NCBI GenBank assembly: GCA_001510575.1
Contig: LNGK01000006.1
Coordinates: 739,565 to 803,564, forward strand
Direction: 5' to 3'
Length of the DNA stretch: 64,000 nucleotides
Source of the DNA: Knoxdaviesia capensis
Lineage: Eukaryota; Ascomycota; Sordariomycetes; Microascales; Gondwanamycetaceae
The notes beneath the pieces were generated by a model, which was not told the DNA's origin, made no database searches, and saw only the letters and a list, made by a program, of their open reading frames with translations. Position numbers and translations under genes: made by a program. Of this stretch, positions 44,448-55,409 are shown piece by piece. The stretch's first letter is position 1. Every line of letters starts with the position of its first letter.

Positions 44448-46166
44448 ATATGTCGCTCTCGCTCACCCGGGTAGTTTCGAGGCTCAGTCGCTGGATAATA
44501 TGAAGAGTTAGAACCCCAGTTTATGGGCTCTTTCTCTCGATATAACTGTGCAATCGCTCATTCGCAGGGTGCCTCTCAGTCCGAGATCGTCGATATCGAC
44601 CGTATCTAGACTTTTATGAAGCTCCTGTGTATGTGGTATTCTGCTGTCATCCGCCCCTCGGCCGCCTTCTCTTGTTCGACAATCCGACGAAACATGCACG
44701 TCGGGCCCCACACTGACGAATTTATATTTCCTTTCTTGATTTTTTTTTTTCTCTCTTGCTTATCTATGTCTTGGAATGATCAAATGAAATGGGGCAGAAC
44801 ACGAAGACTGAAATGGAAACTTGAAGCATTTCTTTCTATCGTCAACTAAATGGATGGATAGCTAGACGGTGACGCCGGTGACGACTGGTCAATCTTTTAT
44901 ACGGTATTCCTTTTGTTTGTTTCATTTTTATGATACTTTTTTTTCTTTTATACTTAGACCCTCTGACAATTCTTGTTCCGTGCTATGTTATACCATGTTC
45001 TGTCGGTGAGAGCTGGCCCTTGGCGAGGCAAACGCGTTTTGGAGTCGCTTGTTCAGAAAGCCCCAGCCGAGTACAACAAATGCTCTTCTGTAAATCAAAT
45101 AAGTCCTAAATAAACGTGGAGAGGTCGATCAGCTTCTTTACTGGGATTTCTGTAATAGGTTCACAGGGTGGCTGTTAAACTTCTCAAGTGTACATTACTC
45201 AATCCTCTAACTGAAGCAGGTGGTGATTTCGTATTAATGGCGAAAGCCCAGGTGACAACACCCCATGTCAGGTAAATCCATTTACTCAGTGTTATAGTTT
45301 GATCCCCGGATTGCACTGTCGTATCAGGACAGAATCTACTGACCAAAGCGAACTCTCCATCACCAGCTTATCGTTGCCAGAACGGATGAGTGGCATACCC
45401 TAACCCTTATACCCACTGTAAATAACCCACCGCTGCATTGAAGAAAGACCGCTAACGGGAGAAGTACTGATATGCGCAACTAAGGTATCTCTGATCCAAA
45501 GTAGCCGGCTAGGTACTTAGCGCATGAAATCGTGTACCTTGACCACTATCGGGCCCTGGCCTCAACACGCCCTCTTATTGGCTGGACACGGAATAATGCG
45601 GGCCTCTGTGGGCTTTTGAAACTCGCCGAGTTTCCCTATATCGTTCACTCAGTGATTTTTGGCTGGCAGAGCCTCGTTCCATTTTCAGTACTTTTGACAG
45701 ATTCACAACACGATACTCCGGTTCTTTTTTTTGGGTCACTCCTTTTCTTGTGTTTTTTGTGTTTTATACTCGTACTGGCCTCATTTTTGTCCTTATAATA
45801 TACCCGAGTCTTCCAGTACGACCCTTCACTCTCGTTTCGTTTCTATCTCCAGCGTTCATCAGTTTGCTTTTCCTCTTTCATTGTCTTTAGTCCCTTGATT
45901 CCAAGGTTGCGTCACGGATTGTTTGTCCAGCCGAGTCCAGAGCCAACCTCGCGAATCGGAGCATTGGGCTTCCTGATGCTTGTCTGAGTCGACCTCCCGT
46001 CCCCCCGGATCCCCCGAATCTCTCGATACTTCCTGTTTGCTTTGCTCCACGACCGGTGTCCGGCCTTCCCGCTTCGCCGACTACCACCCAACTCGACTCC
46101 CGGTGCCCCCCCTATCGGGCGACCCCAACCTCTTCGTTCCCAAAAGCCCGACCCACCGTCCCATAC
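44448..46166. other. Intergenic, Yop1 3' flank and Mid1 leader
   Basis: The first 600 bp are T-rich (3' flank of Yop1), then mixed sequence, then from about 45,640 a pyrimidine-rich leader running into the Mid1 start. No gene is supported. Confidence 0.5.
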
Positions 46167-48167
46167 ATGCAGTTAGGCCCGTTACAGTCGCGACTGGCGG
46201 CATCGCTAGCTGCCTCCATACTTCTCCTTCTCGCCTACTTCCTCCTCGTCTCCCCGAAGGCGGCATTAGCATTAGGCGATGACATCTTGTCGGCAACTGC
46301 GGCTCTCCAGGAGCAGGCGGCGTTGCTAGGACTCGGCTCTCCGCTGCTCGACGGCCATGTTCAGGCCGACCCGGATAGCCAAGCTCCGGCGGGCTCGCCA
46401 ACACAGTATGAGGCGGAGTTTCAGGGCGTCGACCGGAGCATCATCAGACGACAGACTCCGGATATCATTCCGGTCATAAATAATGTGCCTTTGCGTTTCA
46501 GTATGCTGGCGGGCAAAACCACCTACATATCGTTTGCCATAACCGGAACGATCAACCCAACACGACGCGATACCGCAGATAATATTCCTGAAGACCCGAT
46601 TTCTTCCTCCTCCTCCGAGACTGACGAAACTTCAAGCCATGTGCATTCACCCGCAGGCGGGATTGTTGAGGCTGACGACACTGACGTGCCTGAAGTTCTC
46701 GAACGGAGACAACAACAACGAACCACACCCATATTTGTCTCCGCAAACATGTGTGTACAGCCTCAACCAACGTCTCCGGATGGTGTAGTGCCAGTTCCAC
46801 AGCTGTCTTTATACATATCCACGAACGCAGACCAAAAGTTCCCTGGGCCTGACAACAACGAGACCCAGGTTTCCCGTCAATTTCTGGAAGGCGCTGTCAT
46901 GCTCGGGGCCAATGTGCCCGGATCTACTGTGTACCTGAGTGTTGTTGCTCCAAACATCACTCTGGACTATTCCGGACTTTGGGAGCTGGAGGTGGCGGTG
47001 TCGTTGGACGAGTTTTACCATACCTACGAGGAAAACTCCCACCCCGTTCTTTGGGTTGATAGTGACTCCGGCGCCGGCTTGTTGATTACCGGAAATCTGA
47101 CGGCCGAAGCTGAAGGCCAGGAAGTCGATGCCATGCTCGAGGCGGAGCCTCCGTTTTTCTTGTTTGTGGAAAACGCTTCGTCCATGAAGATCAGTGGCGT
47201 TCGATACTCATACTGTGGCCTCCAAACCTATGCCACGTTTGCCGATGTTCGCAATGGCCAGAAGACCAGCATGATTCGCGATACCATGACCACACGCGGC
47301 GCCGATGGACGTGTCAAGCAGCAATTCTACGTACCAGGACTGGCTGCCAACGCGGACTACGTCGCCATCCCAGTCCTCCGCAAGACCAAGGGCCTTTCCG
47401 AGCGCCAGTCCGGCGTTGCGGGAGGCAGTGGGCGGGTGTTCGGCAGCACGCAGTTCGAGACCAAACAGGGCGACAACTGCAAGATCATGACGAATCTGGA
47501 GTTCTGCAACGACACGGAGTACGCGGTGCCGGCGAACGAGCGCAAGATGGATATCATCCAGCTAGCCAAGTTCTACGACGACTACGCGCGGGGCATGTTT
47601 TCCAATTTCGAAAAGGCGCTGGCCCAGGTGGCGTGCGAGGCGCCGCCGCAGCAGCGCTACTCGCTGGTGCGCGACTGCGACGACTGCCGCAAGGCGTACA
47701 AGCAGTGGCTGTGTAGTGTGGTGATGCCGCGGTGCGAGGACTTTGACAGCGACAACGGCGACACGGTGGTGCGCAACGTGCTGCAGGCGTTCCCGAACGG
47801 CACCGAGCTGCCGGCCGCCGACCAGACGCATTTCGCCGCGCTGGGCGACTTCCACCTGGCGTCGCGGAACCCTATCATCGACGCCGAGGTTGCGCCCGGC
47901 CCTTACAAGGAACTGCTGCCATGCGACGACCTGTGCTACGATATCGTGCAGAGCTGTCCGGCCGCCATGGGCTTCAACTGCCCGCTCCCCAGCGACCCGC
48001 TCTTCGCATCGAGCTATGCGCGCAAGGACCCGGCAAACGCGCTGGCGTGCAACTTCCCTGGTGCACTGCACCAGGCATCGCCAGCTGCCTCGGTGGTGCA
48101 TGGGCGTGCGGGTGCGGTGGCGGCGGTGGCGACAGTTCTGAGCGCGGCACTGTTGTTGTCGCTGTAA
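46167..48167 (+). CDS. MID1: Stretch-activated Ca2+ channel component Mid1
   Basis: Mid1 works with the Cch1 channel as the high-affinity calcium influx system of the fungal plasma membrane. It is an intronless frame of 666 residues from ATG 46167; in-frame sequence upstream has only a GTG and lies in a pyrimidine-rich leader. A hydrophobic N-terminal segment (SLAASILLLLAYFLLVSPKAAL) serves as signal or anchor. Then come the conserved MLAGKTTYISFAITGT and PIFVSANMCVQPQ blocks, several N-glycosylation sequons, and the cysteine-rich C-terminal domain: CKIMTNLEFCNDTEYAVP, LAKFYDDYARGMFSNFE, LVRDCDDCRKAYKQWLCS, MPRCEDF and PCDDLCYDIVQSCP. The C-terminus ends in a short hydrophobic run. From about 47,540 codon use switches to almost exclusively G/C third positions. 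The gene is convergent with the 97-residue protein. Confidence 0.96.
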   Translation: MQLGPLQSRLAASLAASILLLLAYFLLVSPKAALALGDDILSATAALQEQAALLGLGSPLLDGHVQADPDSQAPAGSPTQYEAEFQGVDRSIIRRQTPDIIPVINNVPLRFSMLAGKTTYISFAITGTINPTRRDTADNIPEDPISSSSSETDETSSHVHSPAGGIVEADDTDVPEVLERRQQQRTTPIFVSANMCVQPQPTSPDGVVPVPQLSLYISTNADQKFPGPDNNETQVSRQFLEGAVMLGANVPGSTVYLSVVAPNITLDYSGLWELEVAVSLDEFYHTYEENSHPVLWVDSDSGAGLLITGNLTAEAEGQEVDAMLEAEPPFFLFVENASSMKISGVRYSYCGLQTYATFADVRNGQKTSMIRDTMTTRGADGRVKQQFYVPGLAANADYVAIPVLRKTKGLSERQSGVAGGSGRVFGSTQFETKQGDNCKIMTNLEFCNDTEYAVPANERKMDIIQLAKFYDDYARGMFSNFEKALAQVACEAPPQQRYSLVRDCDDCRKAYKQWLCSVVMPRCEDFDSDNGDTVVRNVLQAFPNGTELPAADQTHFAALGDFHLASRNPIIDAEVAPGPYKELLPCDDLCYDIVQSCPAAMGFNCPLPSDPLFASSYARKDPANALACNFPGALHQASPAASVVHGRAGAVAAVATVLSAALLLSL

Positions 48168-48774
48168 GAACAAGCGCCGTTACCGCCACCAATGCTTTTG
48201 TTTGCTGGTTCATAACATATTCCTCCAACCCTGAGGCAGGTCTGGAGAATGCTCCATTCCTACACACACGTACATATAAGTTTGCCACAGAACGTAGCTA
48301 CTGACTGGTAGTTCCGTTCCGTGGCTGAGGAGACCGAAGTGAAGGAACTTTGAATGTTCACATAGATAGAGGGTGGTGTTATGCTTTACGGATGTCATAC
48401 GCTTGGAAATATTTTGGGTCTTGTTTCTTGTCTTTTAAGCTGTAGCTGTCTTAGCTGCGGCTTTCTGCATATGGCGTTTGTGTTGGGTCCGGACTGCTGT
48501 TTTTCATGGTACTGGCTTCTGCTGTTTTTGCTTCTTTTGTTCTCGATATTTCTATCAGTTTTACATGCACATAGTACCAAGAGAATCGACCTGCTGCTGG
48601 CCACTGCCCCCATTCATACTCGTACATCCACGCTGTTTTGAACATCTGGGTATCTGAAGCCGATATCGTACAGGTGCGCCACCACCAAGTAGCGCTCGAC
48701 CCACCGCAACCACGGAGTCGCTCATAGATTATTATACACAATTTGGGACATCGCTAGTCGTCGAGGGTTCGGCA
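48168..48774. other. Convergent spacer after Mid1
   Basis: This 607-bp spacer between two stop codons is T-rich in its middle (48,420-48,560). No gene is seen. Confidence 0.6.
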
Positions 48775-49233
48775 TCACGCGTTCTTCTTCGCTTGGAGGG
48801 CCTTGACAGTAGCCTCGAGCTCGGTGATCTCGGCTGTAAACACAAACCAACCTGTCAGCACAACCACCCCGAAACCCAGGAACAGGGACACAAACCACAG
48901 ATGCTCAGCGCGACGTACCTTGGCGAGCAGCCTTGATCTCATCATTCTCAAGCTTGGTCCACCCCAGATACACAGCCTGGTACGTGAAGGTCGCCAGCAA
49001 CAGGACCTTGGCGATCGGCCGCCCGAACGTCTTGTAGAACGCAGACTGCAGGGCGCGGAGTTAGTACATGTTGCCGCCCACTCCACCGAGGCAATGCCCT
49101 GTCCACAAAGCGGTGCTCAACGTACGTGTGGTGACGGTGCTGACGACTGCCACCGTGTTTGCTGAGGTCGTGCTGTGTGGGTGAGGATTTGGCGGCCGAG
49201 CACGGCGCCGCGCGACACGGCTCTGAACGGCAT
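48775..49233 (-). CDS. Small probable mitochondrial membrane protein
   Basis: Three exons, 49233-49126, 49045-48919 and 48833-48775, give a 97-residue protein; donors are GTACGT and acceptors CAG, with exact frame at both junctions. The N-terminus (MPFRAVSRGAVLGRQILTH, then RPQQTRWQSSAP) is Arg/Ser/Gln-rich without acidic residues, a good mitochondrial presequence. The middle exon encodes FYKTFGRPIAKVLLLATF and a hydrophobic segment (LLLATFTYQAVYLGW). The C-terminus is a short coiled coil (EITELEATVKALQAKKNA). I believe this is a conserved but poorly characterised fungal family, perhaps an assembly factor or accessory subunit of an inner-membrane complex, but I cannot name it. Three telobox-like motifs lie 210-250 bp upstream of its start. 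Confidence 0.82.
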
Positions 49234-50667
49234 GGCTTTCGGGGAACCGGGATGGCAGTTTCGGGTGTGCAGTGGGTTTCAAGGGTCGCGGGATATCTGG
49301 GTCGGCGGGCTGTTTGTTAAGTTATGAATGAGGGGGATATCAAGCTTGTCGTCGCATCAGTTCTGACCTGTCAATGCGATTGAGAAAAGCTGTCGCCAAT
49401 GGAATGGATGCTTGTGCCTGACTTCTCAGGCCTAAGTTCAGCTTTAACCCTAGTACATAACCCTAAGTATCAACAGCCCTAACCCACGCGCTTCCAGGCA
49501 CACGCTTTGGATACCCAAGGTTTGCGGTTACTCGTCGTAATATTTCCTGGGAGGACGCGTCTCAACTTTCTACTGCTAGCTGTGAAAAGTATCCTATAGT
49601 GAACTGCAGTATGGGCTCCGGTACGTGGCTGGCCCATATTTGAGTCACTCGTCATAGCCGGGGAACAACCCCCCCACGACGATTGGATATAGATACCCCC
49701 CGATCTCAGTTATATTTTATAGCGCTTCTTGTTGGCAAACGCCTGAAAAGAAGTGAATCCTCCAGCTAACCATCATGACACTCCCCATATTCACACAGCT
49801 GCTTATCTGTTAGCCGCTATCACCGCTTTTCCTGTGCATATGTGGCCTGTCCTTCCTTGCACCGAGCACGTGGCAACGATGCAAATCAGAGGAGCCGCCT
49901 CACAGACCTGTGGAAATGCCACAAAATCAAGCAGACGCGAGTCTCCTTTTCCCCTGAGCTTGGGTTAGGTATTCCAGCGAAGAACCCCAATGTGGGGGGC
50001 AGCATCTGCACAACATATCTGTCTAGAAAGACGCAGCATAGAAAAAGGCGATATCTGTAAGAGTGGAATCCTTCTGATCAAAAACGGCCTTGGCCCAGCA
50101 ACAACGAAGAAGCGAGAGAAAATTCTTCACACCTGAATGATCGGATCGGCAAAAAACGGCCCCCGAACCTTTATGTGGGGCCGGACCCTTGTCTACGTAA
50201 ATAGGAACCATCACACGCGCGCGTAATAAGCGCGACAAACGGGACATCTGTCCCTTTCGGATTTATTGGGCGTGTTTTTAGCTGGCTCGCTGGCACAGTT
50301 AATTTTACGGGTTGCTGGAAATCTGGTCTCTATTCTTCGCCAACGCTTCTTTTTCCCTTCTTTTTCGACAACTGGCGAATTTCTTTCCTCTCTACTTGTC
50401 ATTTTCCCCCAATCTTACTGATTCTTTAGGTTTCTGTTAGCTATCTGTTCATTTCTGCCTGGAATTCCTCCTTCCTCAACATCAACTGGAACGTCTTTTG
50501 CGGAACTACTTTAAAGCTGTCCCTTTCTCCCTTTCTCTTGCGACCAGTCCAGATATCTTCACCTCAATAATCTTCTTCACCACGAGACTTCCTGCGACTT
50601 CTCTCGAGTCTTCTGATCCTCAAAGCCTCTTCTATTTCCACGCATCTTTCCTTTTTCTCAATTCACA
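49234..50667. other. Divergent promoter region
   Basis: This 1.43-kb stretch lies between divergent genes. The left part holds three CCCTAA-type motifs (49,445-49,485). The right end (50,250-50,667) is a pyrimidine-rich leader for the RAMP4 gene. No coding sequence is supported. Confidence 0.55.
49445..49485 (-). promoter_or_regulatory. Cluster of three telobox motifs
   Basis: TAACCCTAG, TAACCCTAA and CCCTAACCC lie within 41 bp, 212-252 bp upstream of the 97-residue mitochondrial protein gene. In yeasts, Tbf1, Teb1 or Tay1-type Myb proteins bind such sequences in housekeeping promoters. The call rests on motif density. Confidence 0.5.
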
Positions 50668-51044
50668 ATGGTGCGTCGCGAGACCCGTTTTCTTCGTTTC
50701 ATGGCATGTGATGGACACCAACTGACACACGCGACCTCTCTGTCTCAATACAGGCCAACCAGACTCTCGAGCAGCGCCGGCGTAACGCCAACTTCCTGCA
50801 GGGCCAGGAGTTGCAGCGCGGCAAGCCCCGTACCAAGAAGGAAGTGAAGAAGGCCGTGGTGTCGCCGTACCTGATCGGTAAGTTCCGTTGCTCACTTGTG
50901 CGGCCGGGCCGTGGTGAGACAACCAATTGCTTGCTGCACGTTCCAGACTAACATCTTTTGTTTGTATCTATCGCAGGTTTCCTCGGATTTGTTGTCTTTG
51001 GTAGTGTCGTCTTCGAGCTGGTCGCGCGCTGGCTCGGAAAGTAA
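50668..51044 (+). CDS. YSY6: RAMP4/SERP/Ysy6 ER stress-associated protein
   Basis: This is a tiny tail-anchored ER protein that associates with the Sec61 translocon and ribosomes and protects secretory proteins under stress. Exons are 50668-50670, 50754-50877 and 50977-51044, giving 64 residues against 65 in yeast Ysy6. Exon 1 contributes only the ATG. Exon 2 encodes ANQTLEQRRRNANFLQGQ, RGKPRTKKEVKKAVVSPYLI, the basic family region (compare QTPxQRxAN in other fungi). Exon 3 gives the C-terminal anchor GFLGFVVFGSVVFELVARW. The donor after the ATG is GTGCGT, the same as one used in the DUF1996 gene. The leader upstream is pyrimidine-rich with no other ATG close by, which supports this start. 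Confidence 0.93.
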
Positions 51045-51854
51045 ACAGTTCCCACGACAAACCCCTACACCAATCGAACACGTTGGCATATCCGGCAGGA
51101 ACTCCGGTGGCCGATCGGCGCTTTCGGGACCGGGCCCCGGCCGGCCATGGCCGTGACGATATCCATTTGGCACCTCCGTCGAGCCGGATACACAAACCAC
51201 CGACACCTTTGTTACAACAGATACCTAAGCACCCCACCCCCAGACTCTCTACCTCACAAGGGACAGGGACGGACCTGGAGCTATGAGCATGCTTGGGCTA
51301 TGTACTTTCTTTTCTGGCTTTCCTTCTTTTCTGAGACGACAGCCCTCTGCGGGCCTGGCATCTTCTTTTCTTTCTTGCTTTTTCTTTTCTTCTTTGGGAT
51401 ACATCTACGGTTTTGGACGGTCATATGAAACCCTTCACCAAAATTCGGACATTGAAATGAGGATATCATAATACAGGAGTTTCAAGCGTTTACAGATTTT
51501 GTTTTTGGGGACTGTACACCCCCGTTACAGCTCATTTCTTTGATCAAGTCTTGCAATTTAAAATGTGAAAATGTGTGGTGGTTTTCTAACCTGAAGAAAC
51601 GCGCATTTATTTAAGAATGAGTTGTACATGTATGTGAAGCTAGGTGGTAAGAATTTAGAGTAAACCAGTAACGCCGCACGCCATGAAAATGCAAAGAGCG
51701 AGAAGGAAAGCAAGAACCACGATCCCGCTCGCCAGAAAACCAAACTAGGTTTTTTTTCGGTGTTGTTGCGCGTTCACTCCGCCGAATCAGGGCTGACCAG
51801 GCCCACTGCCCAGCGCACCACAGACCGGCCCGGGAAAACACTGGTGGCAGCCGC
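51045..51854. other. Convergent spacer RAMP4 / SMAP gene
   Basis: This 810-bp spacer between two stop codons has T-rich sequence after RAMP4 and A/T-mixed sequence before the SMAP gene end. No gene is seen. Confidence 0.6.
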
Positions 51855-53492
51855 CTACGCGCCGAGTCCCCGGCGGCGGCCCTGGCCGTCAAACTGTTGC
51901 TTGATGCCGGCGTCGAACTGGTGCGTCAACTCGGCGGACACGCGGGCGATCTCCGACTTACGGGCGGTGTGCGACTCCACGGGCGACTCGATGTCGTCGT
52001 CGCCGGCGGCCGACGGCGCCGCGGCCGCGTCGGCGGTGTCCAGCGCCTTGCTGCCGCCGAGCAGGCGCAGGAACTTCTTCTGGCGCTCAGCGCCGCCGTC
52101 GAGCGCGCCCACGTCCCATTGGTCCGCGATCTTGGTGCCGATGGGCGCCGGCGAGGCCTTGGGCTTCTTCGCCTTCTTCATGGGCGTCGGGGTGTTGATT
52201 TCCGGAGAGGCTACCGTTGCGGCGGACTCGGTGGCGAGGGGCTCCTGGTCGGGAACGGCTTCAATGACGGTGGGCTCCTCCACGATCTTGACCTTCTTCT
52301 CCTTCTTAGGCTTCTTCTCCTTCTTCGCGCTGGGTACGGCCGGCTCCGGCCCCGGATCTAGCACGGACGTATCCACAACAAACTCTTCCGGAAGTACGTA
52401 AACATCATCGGCCACTTCTGTCACTTCTGACACTTCTGACGCTCTCGACTTCTTGGACTTCTTTTTCTTGGGCTTCCCAAGAACAGCCTCGGCGACCTCG
52501 ACAATGGGAGCTTCCTCAACCGTATTGACTTCCTCCACAGCGACAGGAGTCTCTTCGACAACAACCGGGGCGTCTTCGGAAACCATGACAACATCCTCGG
52601 CGGGCTGGGCTTCCACGACCTTGGACTTCTTCGATTTCTTCTTGGGCTTCTCCGGCTCCGCCTCGGCCACAGCCACAGTCTGGCTGACCAAAACAGGGGC
52701 AGCCTCGACTTTGGCTTCGCTGGACTTCTTTGACTTCTTCGACTTCTTGCCATTGGTGGTCGGCTCGGCAGCGGTAGGCTCGGCGGCGTCGTCGGCAGGG
52801 TCGCGTTTGCGCTTCTTCTCCGGGGATGCGGGTGCTTCGGGTGCAATGGCCGTCTCGGGCTTGGGACTGCCCTCAGCGTTATCCTCGTCGCTCTCATCCG
52901 CATTAGACGCTGGGTTCTCCTGGCCAGGGGTGTCGACGTCCATGGCATCGCCGCCATTGGCCTTGGCTTCCATGTCCTAGAGCAAAAGAAAGACTAAGTA
53001 AGCATTGAACGCCCACAGTAGGGAGTGGATGACTGAAGGATAAACCATGGACTTACCTGCCGTCTTTTTGTAAGCGTTTCGTACTTAGTCTTCAACTGCT
53101 GAATCTTGATGGCCAGCTTTCCCAGCTCCTGCTCCATGTGCACGATGCGATCACGTGTGTGTGACTGCTCCTTAATGACACTGGTGAGAGTCTTCTGCGG
53201 GCGGGCCCCCGACTTCTTCTTCCCGGCGTCCTTTTGGACTCCCTTCCACTTGCCGCCGCGGCCTCTGCGGTCACGTTTGCGGCCATTGTTCGCCTGGAGA
53301 GCAAGCTTGCGTTCGGTCACCGACACGACTGTTGATGTGCCATTAGAGACGTTAGAAACCTGTGACCCGGAGCAGATGGCGTATAGTCTTGACGTGGGTG
53401 TGTGTGTCTCCGAGAGAGCCAGTCTTACCTTTCGCATTGCCTCTCGGCTTGGGGGCAGCCTTGGGCTGGGACTTGTCCTTGGTGTCAGACAT
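51855..53492 (-). CDS. Lysine-rich SMAP-domain protein, probably nucleolar
   Basis: Three exons, 53492-53429, 53328-53057 and 52976-51855, give 485 residues. The N-terminal part is basic (NNGRKRDRRGRGGKWKG) followed by a coiled coil (RIVHMEQELGKLAIKIQQLK). A long acidic/Pro/Val-rich region with repeated KKSKKSK- and KKEKKPKKEKK-type blocks follows. The last 90 residues match the small-acidic-protein-like (SMAP) domain: WDVGALDGGAERQKKFLRLLGG, then an amphipathic helix (ELTHQFDAGIKQQFDGQ) and the terminal RRRGLGA. SMAP-domain proteins are poorly characterised; a nucleolar or nuclear place is inferred from the basic repeats. The first intron acceptor is CAACAG (53,329); an earlier CAG at 53,359 would hit a stop. 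A telobox lies 232 bp upstream. Confidence 0.82.
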
Positions 53493-53723
53493 GTTAACAG
53501 GAGCGACTGGGAGAAGGATACGTCCTGGCAGTGTAAAAGATTCGGGGTTCTCCTGGAGAGTGGAAATGTCAAGAGGCTTTCAGGCCAATGCTGGGTGACG
53601 AGGATGGAAAAGCTACAGGCTTCAAAATTTTGTGGTTGGGAACAATTTTTTTTCCTGTTAATTTTTTTCGATAAGGATTCCGATAAGGTAGGCGGTCAGC
53701 CAACTTTTTGGTGGGGCAACGCT

Positions 53724-53735
53724 AGGGTTTAACCT
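53724..53735 (-). promoter_or_regulatory. Telobox-like motif upstream of SMAP gene
   Basis: TAGGGTTTAACC (AACCCTA on the gene strand) lies 232 bp upstream of the SMAP gene ATG, a similar distance to the telobox cluster upstream of the 97-residue mitochondrial protein gene. Confidence 0.4.
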
Positions 53736-55384
53736 TAAAATGGCCAGCATGATCACCAGCAGGAAGAACTTCACCCTCCAAGATAAAAGTGAGAGAAAGA
53801 CAAAGGGAGAAGTCCCGAAACCTGAATGGAATTTTGCTTTAAATCAAATGCTGATATATGGATATTTCACGCATCTGGATTTTTTTCCCTCCAAATATCG
53901 GACCCTGAAGCTCGCGATCCATCCTATCATCATCACTCACCGTGTGCAACAGGAACAGGTAGGGCCTGATGATCGGAGGATTAAAATTTTTTAAAGAAAA
54001 TAGGAAGACTAAAATCAAAGTCAAATCACGGTAGTGGAACGGACGGGGGAACTACCCGGGTCGGACTGGAATAAAACGGGAACAAACACGGGGAAAATTC
54101 CGAAGAGCGAGCAGCGAGGTGTGGGCAAAATGGCTGAATGAAGGGGGGCTTGAATGGACTTTCTGTATTAGATACCATAGAAGCCAACAATATGCCACCA
54201 TCAGACATTCCAAAAGTCGGCACGAAAGTTCTAGATGATAAATTATTCGGAGTGCCATAGCGGGCGGATCTTGAGCACAAACAAGGCACATACTCACATA
54301 CACCCCACCGTGGAGTCAGAGTTTTTTTTTCTTCGGTACCACCCACATCATGCATGCATTTGCATCGAGTCATTTGGTCTATGACTCCTCCGGTGTAGTT
54401 GGGGCAAAGGAGATGCGGAAATATGAGGTCCCCTCGACTATACAAACAGGCTGTTGGTTCCCAAGCTGATCGCTGAAACTTGAACACCAGGGATCATATT
54501 CCGCTGTCTGTTGGAGATTCAGAGACTGGAGGGAATGGGTGTGCGAATACGGAAACCTAGGGTCCCAGCATCTGCCATGAGGGTCCTAAAGATTGCAAGG
54601 AGTGTACTGCGCTTGAAGCCAACACCACGCCGGCCGTGTACCTAAACTGGAGTGCGGGTACTAGACCACGCCATAGCCACGGCCTACCCCGGACGGCCTT
54701 ACCGTAATTCCGGCCGTGGATGGACGAAACGAGGCACCAATTTACGGCAAAGGTTCCCCCTGTAAGCGACCAAACTCCCCTAAGATTCCAGGCAGCAGTC
54801 GGACTTCCCAAAAGGAACAGAAACAAGAGAGACCTACCCCCCCTTCTCCACCCTTTCCAGCCCAGGTTCAAGACAACGATAATTCGCAAGCCGAGGCCGC
54901 AAGTGTGAAGGTGGTGGTGGTGGGTGGTGGGCTCCATTCCCGCGCTTATTTTTGTTCGGTTTTACGATGTTCCCTCACCCGACAAAACAGAAAGAAATAC
55001 GACCCGGTACTTGGCAAAAGCGTTCTGCTCGTCAGGGGAACATCGTGCAGAAGTTGTGCTGATGGATAAGCGGCATAAGATTTGAGGCCAAACCTGCCCC
55101 AAAAGAGAACTCAAGTCCGTGGTTCGAAGACCTCTACCAAAAAAAACGCCTACGGCAAAGCCCAAAGTTTAGCCTCATTGATCCTACAAGGATTAGAGTT
55201 AAAATACCTGGAATTAAAACCACCGACTTTACGTACAGGACGTGCTGCCTATCAGGGCGGGCACGGATGATGTTGAACCTCTATGACACTCCCACATCCC
55301 AGCATGCAAGGAACCATTAAATATGGCCTGAGGCCCCCCATTTCAAAGCAAACACGCTTCCACTCCTCCCCACCATAGACGGCA

Positions 55385-55409
55385 CTGTACAGTACAGAAC
55401 AGTACTGTA
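55385..55409. repeat. Overlapping GTAC palindromes
   Basis: CTGTACAG (55,385-55,392) is a perfect palindrome. TACAGTAC and GTACTGTA (55,388-55,395 and 55,402-55,409) form an inverted repeat with a 6-base spacer. No gene is nearby. Confidence 0.7.

Noticed and set aside
53329..53360. Earlier acceptor (CAG at 53,359) for SMAP intron 1
   Set aside because: It joins in a frame that meets TAA after two codons; the CAACAG acceptor at 53,329 keeps frame and has a CTAAC-type branch site.
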